Shown piece after piece: positions 62,041 to 64,000 of a stretch of DNA of 64,000 bases. The stretch comes from JALZKA01 sp963786495 (GTDB lineage: Bacteria > Actinomycetota > Thermoleophilia > Solirubrobacterales > 70-9). Made by a program: the position numbers and the translations under genes. The stretch spans positions 205,841 to 269,840 of the forward strand of contig CAWAZL010000010.1 in assembly GCA_963786495.1 (NCBI GenBank). Direction: 5' to 3'. The notes below the pieces were generated by a model that searched no databases, was not told the origin of the DNA, and saw nothing but the letters and a program-made list of their open reading frames with translations. How positions within the stretch are numbered: the first letter of the stretch is position 1; the number at the start of each line of letters is the position of its first letter.

Positions 62041-63276
62041 ATGGCGATGTTCGGGTTCAGGGCGGTCGACCTCGCGGGCGTACCGTCGCGCGGAGAGGTC
62101 GAGGCGTCGTCAAAGGCTGCCGTCACCGAGCAGCTTCGCCAGCGCGGGCTGATTGTCCTCGACGTTTCCGAGACGCGCGAGGCGTTCAAGCTCGAATCGG
62201 TCTTCCAGCGCTTCAAGAACGTAAAAGCGCGCCCCCTTGCGATCTTCTCGCGCCAGTTCGCGACGCTGATCTCTTCGGGCATGCCGATGCTCCGCTCGCT
62301 CTACACCCTCGAGGACCAGACGGACGACGAGATGCTGACGAAGGCGATCGTCGCGCTGCGCCAGGATGTGGAGGCGGGAAGCTCGGTCGCCCAGGCGATG
62401 GAGTCCCAGCCCGGCGTCTTCGACCCGCTCTACCGCTCCATGGTCCAGGCCGGCGAGGGATCGGGCCGTCTCGAGGAGGCCCTCGACCGCGTCGCCAATC
62501 AGCTCGAGCGCCTGGATGCCCTCAGGCGTCAAGTGCGCTCGGCGATGATGTACCCGGCTGCGGTGCTAGTCATCGCCCTTCTGGTGATGGCGGCCGTATG
62601 CGCGTTCGTCGTCCCCGTTTTCACGAACATCTTCGTCGAGATCGCCGAGGAGACGCCCGGCGTCAGCTCGCAGCTGCCGTTGCCGACCCGGATCGTGGTC
62701 GCGATCTCGGACTTCATCACGGGTAGCTGGTACATCCTGATCGCGATGATCGTGGCCATCGGCTACGCCTTCAACCGGTGGAAGACTTCGGAGCGCGGCC
62801 GCCACCAGTGGGACCGGATGAAGCTCAACTTCCCCGCCCACATCGGCGACATCGTTCACAAGGTCGCGTTGGCCCGCTGGTCGCGCACCTTCGCCGGCAC
62901 GATCTCCTCGGGCGTCCCGATGCTCCAGGCGATCAAGATCGCCGGACAGACCGCCGGCAACGCGGTCGTCGAAGAGGCGATGGACGACGTCTACAACTCG
63001 GTCAAGGCCGGAGGCTCGATTGCAAAGCCGCTCCAGGAGAACGACGCCTTCCCGGCGATGGTCTCCCACATGGTGGCCGTCGGTGAGGACTCGGGTCAGC
63101 TCGAGACGATGCTCGAAAAGGTCGCGGACTTCTACGAGACCGAGGTCGACGCGAAGGTGAAAGCGCTGACCTCGCTGATCGAACCAATGATGATCATGCT
63201 CGTCGGTGGCGGCGTCGGATTCATCGTCATCGCGATGTACCTCCCGATCTTCTCGCTCTACGACAACATCCGCTAA
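62041..63276 (+). CDS. pilC: Type IV pilus inner-membrane platform protein PilC (T2SF family)
   Basis: A 411-residue protein with two type II secretion F domains (about 65-190 and 270-395) and three membrane segments (PAAVLVIALLVMAAVCAFVV, WYILIAMIVAIGYAF, MMIMLVGGGVGFIVIAMYLP). GVPMLQAIKIAGQTAGN and MVAVGEDSGQLETMLEKVA are diagnostic. It couples PilB/PilT to the pilus. ATG 62041 is 4 bases after pilT. No pilin, PilM-N-O or PilQ is in the window. Confidence 0.95.
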   Translation: MAMFGFRAVDLAGVPSRGEVEASSKAAVTEQLRQRGLIVLDVSETREAFKLESVFQRFKNVKARPLAIFSRQFATLISSGMPMLRSLYTLEDQTDDEMLTKAIVALRQDVEAGSSVAQAMESQPGVFDPLYRSMVQAGEGSGRLEEALDRVANQLERLDALRRQVRSAMMYPAAVLVIALLVMAAVCAFVVPVFTNIFVEIAEETPGVSSQLPLPTRIVVAISDFITGSWYILIAMIVAIGYAFNRWKTSERGRHQWDRMKLNFPAHIGDIVHKVALARWSRTFAGTISSGVPMLQAIKIAGQTAGNAVVEEAMDDVYNSVKAGGSIAKPLQENDAFPAMVSHMVAVGEDSGQLETMLEKVADFYETEVDAKVKALTSLIEPMMIMLVGGGVGFIVIAMYLPIFSLYDNIR

Positions 63277-63282
63277 CCGGGG

Positions 63283-63297
63283 GCAGGCGGGGCCTGC
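63283..63297 (+). terminator. Small hairpin after pilC
   Basis: GCAGGC (63283-63288) and GCCTGC (63292-63297) with a 3-base loop, 7 bases after the pilC stop. A weak terminator candidate. The rest of 63298-63421 has no gene I can support; it holds a repeated AAGCTCC and no recognisable riboswitch. Confidence 0.4.
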
Positions 63298-63421
63298 AAG
63301 CTCCGTTTCAAGCTCCATAAGCACGGTAAGTGCGAAGGGATCGCGTTCGTCCCGGTGAACCTCCTTGTCCTCGCCGGCCGGGTCTGGCGAGAAGACAAAC
63401 GTGAACGGGGGTTCAGCAAAA

Positions 63422-64000
63422 ATGACGATGCATTCACTGGTCGAGAACGACTGCCGCAACCTGGGATTTATCCCGGACGCATCGGTGCACCTGATCATCA
63501 CGCACCCGCCGGCCTTCGGCGCCTTCTGCGAGTCCTATCTCCGCGGCCAGCTGTCCGCGATCCTGGACTACGGCGACTACCTCGCCGAGCTTGACGCTGT
63601 CTGGAGCGAGTGCGACCGCGTACTGGCCCCGGGAGGGCACCTCGCTTGCGTTGTGAGCCCCGTGGCGCGGCGCGACGAGGACTTGCCGCTCACGTCGGAC
63701 ATCCATGCCCGCACGCGACGGCTGGGGCTTGACGTAACGCGAGCGATCCGGTGGCTCCCCCAAGACAGGGCCGAGCTCGATGAGGCCGCTTTCTACGGAG
63801 CACCCAACCAGCCGTGCGGAGACCTCATGTGCGACTCGCAGGACGTGCTGGTGATGCGAAAGGCGGGCGAGCGCCTGGTGTCCGTTGAGACGGAGGTCGC
63901 TTCAAGGATGCCTGCGGACTACTTTGCGACTTGCTCCTCGTCGGTCTGGCTGATCCCGGCGGAGAGCGATGCACGACACCCTCAGAGCTTCCCGATGGAG
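63422..64000 (+). CDS. DNA methyltransferase-like protein (N4/N6, beta-type order; 3' end cut off)
   Basis: ATG 63422 opens a frame of 193 codons that runs off the window. SVHLIITHPPAFG occupies the place of catalytic motif IV (usually SPPY, NPPY or DPPY); YLAELDAVWSECDRVLAPGGHLACVV is the motif V-VI region of N4/N6 methylases; SSVWLIPAESDARHPQSFPME begins motif X, which precedes the SAM-binding motif I in beta-class enzymes. The motif IV aromatic is replaced (HPPAF). The rest of the protein and any restriction partner lie beyond 64000. Confidence 0.7.
   Translation, partial: MTMHSLVENDCRNLGFIPDASVHLIITHPPAFGAFCESYLRGQLSAILDYGDYLAELDAVWSECDRVLAPGGHLACVVSPVARRDEDLPLTSDIHARTRRLGLDVTRAIRWLPQDRAELDEAAFYGAPNQPCGDLMCDSQDVLVMRKAGERLVSVETEVASRMPADYFATCSSSVWLIPAESDARHPQSFPME

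Noticed and set aside
63298..63421. Cyclic-di-GMP riboswitch after pilC
   Set aside because: The position near pil genes suggested it, but the expected conserved core and two-helix layout could not be drawn.
63355..63594. 79-codon frame across the start of the methyltransferase
   Set aside because: It overlaps the methyltransferase in another frame and turns into Arg/Pro-rich nonsense there; the methyltransferase frame has clear motifs.

Overview
High-GC actinobacterial chromosome. Several features point to the deep-branching class Thermoleophilia (Solirubrobacterales-like), and this is an inference from content and not from a marker tree. They are: many GTG/TTG starts, many leaderless genes with a TANNNT box 6-9 nt before the start codon, tRNA genes without encoded CCA, an actinobacterial-style alaS-ruvX-mltG-aroE order running straight into pilB-pilT-pilC, a Rex/HppA block, many small SnoaL-like proteins beginning MSQENV, and secreted beta-propeller proteins. 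No rRNA, CRISPR array, IS element or intact prophage was seen.

Layout. 1-5,038: tsaD end, glutaredoxin-like protein, Rex, YbdK-type carboxylate-amine ligase, a DUF1844-like protein and the proton-pumping pyrophosphatase HppA, all on +. 5,098-12,669: secreted propeller proteins, an FMN 2-hydroxyacid oxidase, a frameshifted penicillin-acylase family hydrolase, and glyoxalase-fold and SnoaL proteins. 12,733-19,240: two APC transporters fused to universal-stress domains, two TrkA/RCK-type NAD-binding proteins and a FAD reductase, in one transcription direction with several overlaps. 19,273-20,776: tRNA-Gln, an HTH-HNH endonuclease-like gene and an anchored envelope protein. 20,773-27,550 (mostly -): a heterodimeric ABC exporter, a DMT transporter and a DrrAB-type ABC exporter. 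27,666-33,927: a large GT25-GT2-TPR-glycosidase-like fusion, a Tat-exported protein with a collagen-like tail, a secreted propeller/Ig protein and a UlaG-like hydrolase. 34,079-40,607: a degenerate metallophosphoesterase, cytochrome bd oxidase cydAB, a frameshifted SRPBCC gene and an acyltransferase-SGNH enzyme. 40,728-43,269: small secreted paralogues, SnoaL paralogues, tRNA-Met and a duplicated 3' half of that tRNA. 43,322-52,338: aminopeptidase, formiminotransferase, MBL hydrolase, AbiEi-like/DUF559 protein, hisS-aspS and membrane proteins. 52,373-63,276: IscU-MnmA fusion, alaS, ruvX, mltG, aroE, pilB, pilT, pilC. 63,422-end: start of a DNA methyltransferase.

How it works together. The first block joins redox sensing (Rex), thiol chemistry and pyrophosphate-driven proton pumping; Rex commonly controls cydAB, which is also in this window, although no Rex operator was recognised by eye. 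The translation block (hisS, aspS, mnmA, alaS) and cell-wall/aromatic genes are housekeeping. The pil genes are the motor core of a type IV pilus or related system, with the pilin genes presumably beyond the window.

A striking property is that at least five genes (acylase, SRPBCC, mnmA, pilB, DMT transporter) are each interrupted by what looks like a single-base indel, and two more (the GT25 fusion, formiminotransferase) lack a normal start codon although their conserved N-termini are present. Because mnmA and pilB would normally be expected to be intact, assembly or sequencing error is the first explanation to test; real decay or recoding is the alternative.
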